Below, piece after piece: positions 4,393-5,046 of a stretch of DNA of 5,046 nucleotides (its first letter is position 1; each line of letters opens with the position of its first letter). Under the pieces are notes generated by a model. That model searched no databases, was not told the origin of the DNA, and saw only the letters and a list, made by a program, of their open reading frames with translations. The position numbers and the translations under genes were made by a program. This stretch comes from Bacillota bacterium (GTDB taxonomy: Bacteria; Bacillota; Dethiobacteria; DTU022), in assembly GCA_012727685.1 (NCBI GenBank), contig JAAYGO010000232.1, positions 1 through 5,046 on the forward strand, given 5' to 3'.

Positions 4393-5046
4393 TTCGCCCG
4401 GCAGCTCCCGCTTCAATTTCTCCAATCACCGCGGCAGCGGCGCCGTAGCGATGCAGCGCTGCGCGCAGTGCAGAGATGCGCTCCGGTGGCACCGCCATCA
4501 GCAGCCCCCCAGAAGTTTGCGGGTCGGCGAACATGATCAACAGCTCCTCTTCCGCGGCAGCCCCCGCTTCCCAGTTTACGGCACAGCGGAAATGATCCCG
4601 GTTCCGGTAGGCGCCTGCCGGAATCATACCCTGCCCCGCCAACTCCAGCGCTAGCGGGTAAAAAGGAACCGCGGCGCTTTCCATCCGTGCTGCAACCCCG
4701 CTGGAAATCAACAGTTCATGCAAGTGCCCGATTAAGCCAAAGCCCGTAATATCGGTGCAGGCGGAAACGCCCGTTTCCACCATCGCCCGGGAGGCACCGG
4801 CGTTCAGCGCGGCCATACCGGCGATGGCCGCTTCCGCTTCAGGGGCGCTGATTACTTTGCCCTTGAGGGCGGTGGTAATAACCCCGGTGCCGAGCGGCTT
4901 GGTTAAAACCAGCAGATCTCCGGGGCGGGCGCCGCAGCCGGTGACCATCTGCCGCGGATCAACCACGCCGGTCACGGCCAGGCCGTATTTCGGCTCCTCG
5001 TCTTCGATGCTGTGCCCCCCCACCAGGGAGGCGCCCGCTTCCCGGA
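4379..5046 (-). CDS. selD: Selenide, water dikinase (selenophosphate synthetase), 5' end outside window
   Basis: SelD makes selenophosphate from selenide and ATP, the selenium donor for selenocysteine and 2-selenouridine. The window holds the C-terminal 221 residues; about the first third, including the catalytic Cys/Sec and Lys region, lies to the right of the window. The reading frame is open to the edge and starts with REAGASLVGGHSIED, a strongly conserved SelD segment, so the GTG at 5023 is an internal codon and not the start. Further marks are EPKYGLAVTGVVDP, LTKPLGTGVI, CTDITGFGLIGHLHEL (glycine-rich loop at the start of the C-terminal AIRS domain) and FADPQTSGGLL. The protein ends GRITVY with TAG at 4379-4381. 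It implies use of selenium by the host. Whether the catalytic residue is Cys or Sec cannot be seen. Its 3' end overlaps the convergent Spo0E-like gene by 14 bases, with no intergenic terminator. Confidence 0.96.
   Translation of the reverse strand, partial: REAGASLVGGHSIEDEEPKYGLAVTGVVDPRQMVTGCGARPGDLLVLTKPLGTGVITTALKGKVISAPEAEAAIAGMAALNAGASRAMVETGVSACTDITGFGLIGHLHELLISSGVAARMESAAVPFYPLALELAGQGMIPAGAYRNRDHFRCAVNWEAGAAAEEELLIMFADPQTSGGLLMAVPPERISALRAALHRYGAAAAVIGEIEAGAAGRITVY

Overview
The window looks like part of the chromosome of an anaerobic, endospore-forming Firmicute of the Clostridia/Peptococcaceae type. The evidence is a Spo0E-like sporulation phosphatase next to perfect Spo0A-box sequences, combined with heterodisulfide-reductase (Hdr)-like and electron-transfer-flavoprotein (Etf) genes and a selenophosphate synthetase. 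The coding regions are GC-rich; the one long intergenic stretch is strikingly AT-rich. The genus cannot be named from sequence alone.

Layout. Positions 1-3656 hold one minus-strand gene train. In order of transcription it is: a soluble iron-sulfur protein with two 4Fe-4S motifs and two CCG domains (an HdrC+HdrB fusion, HdrD/GlcF-like, 3656 to 2520); etfB (2479 to 1688); etfA (1688 to 714, sharing one base with etfB); and the first 204 codons of hdrA (613 to 1, running off the left edge). A large imperfect stem-loop fills the 100-base gap between etfA and hdrA. Positions 3657-4212 are non-coding and hold a strong candidate promoter for the hdr-etf train, two perfect Spo0A boxes, a 12-base direct repeat at 22-base spacing, and candidate promoters pointing right. 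A small plus-strand gene (4213-4392) encodes a Spo0E-family protein. It converges on, and overlaps by 14 bases, the 3' end of selD (minus strand, 4379 to beyond 5046, 5' end outside the window).

How it fits together. Etf takes electrons from flavin dehydrogenases or NADH. HdrA is a flavin protein able to bifurcate electrons in other systems. The Fe-S/CCG protein resembles the part of heterodisulfide reductase that carries electrons to or from a thiol/disulfide or other acceptor. Encoded together, they suggest a soluble Etf-HdrA-HdrCB electron-transfer complex; its substrates cannot be read from the window. The most interesting aspect is regulatory: the energy-metabolism operon and a Spo0E-like gene share one AT-rich divergent control region containing two perfect Spo0A-box matches, suggesting a link between redox metabolism and entry into sporulation. 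That link is inference; the motifs themselves are seen directly.
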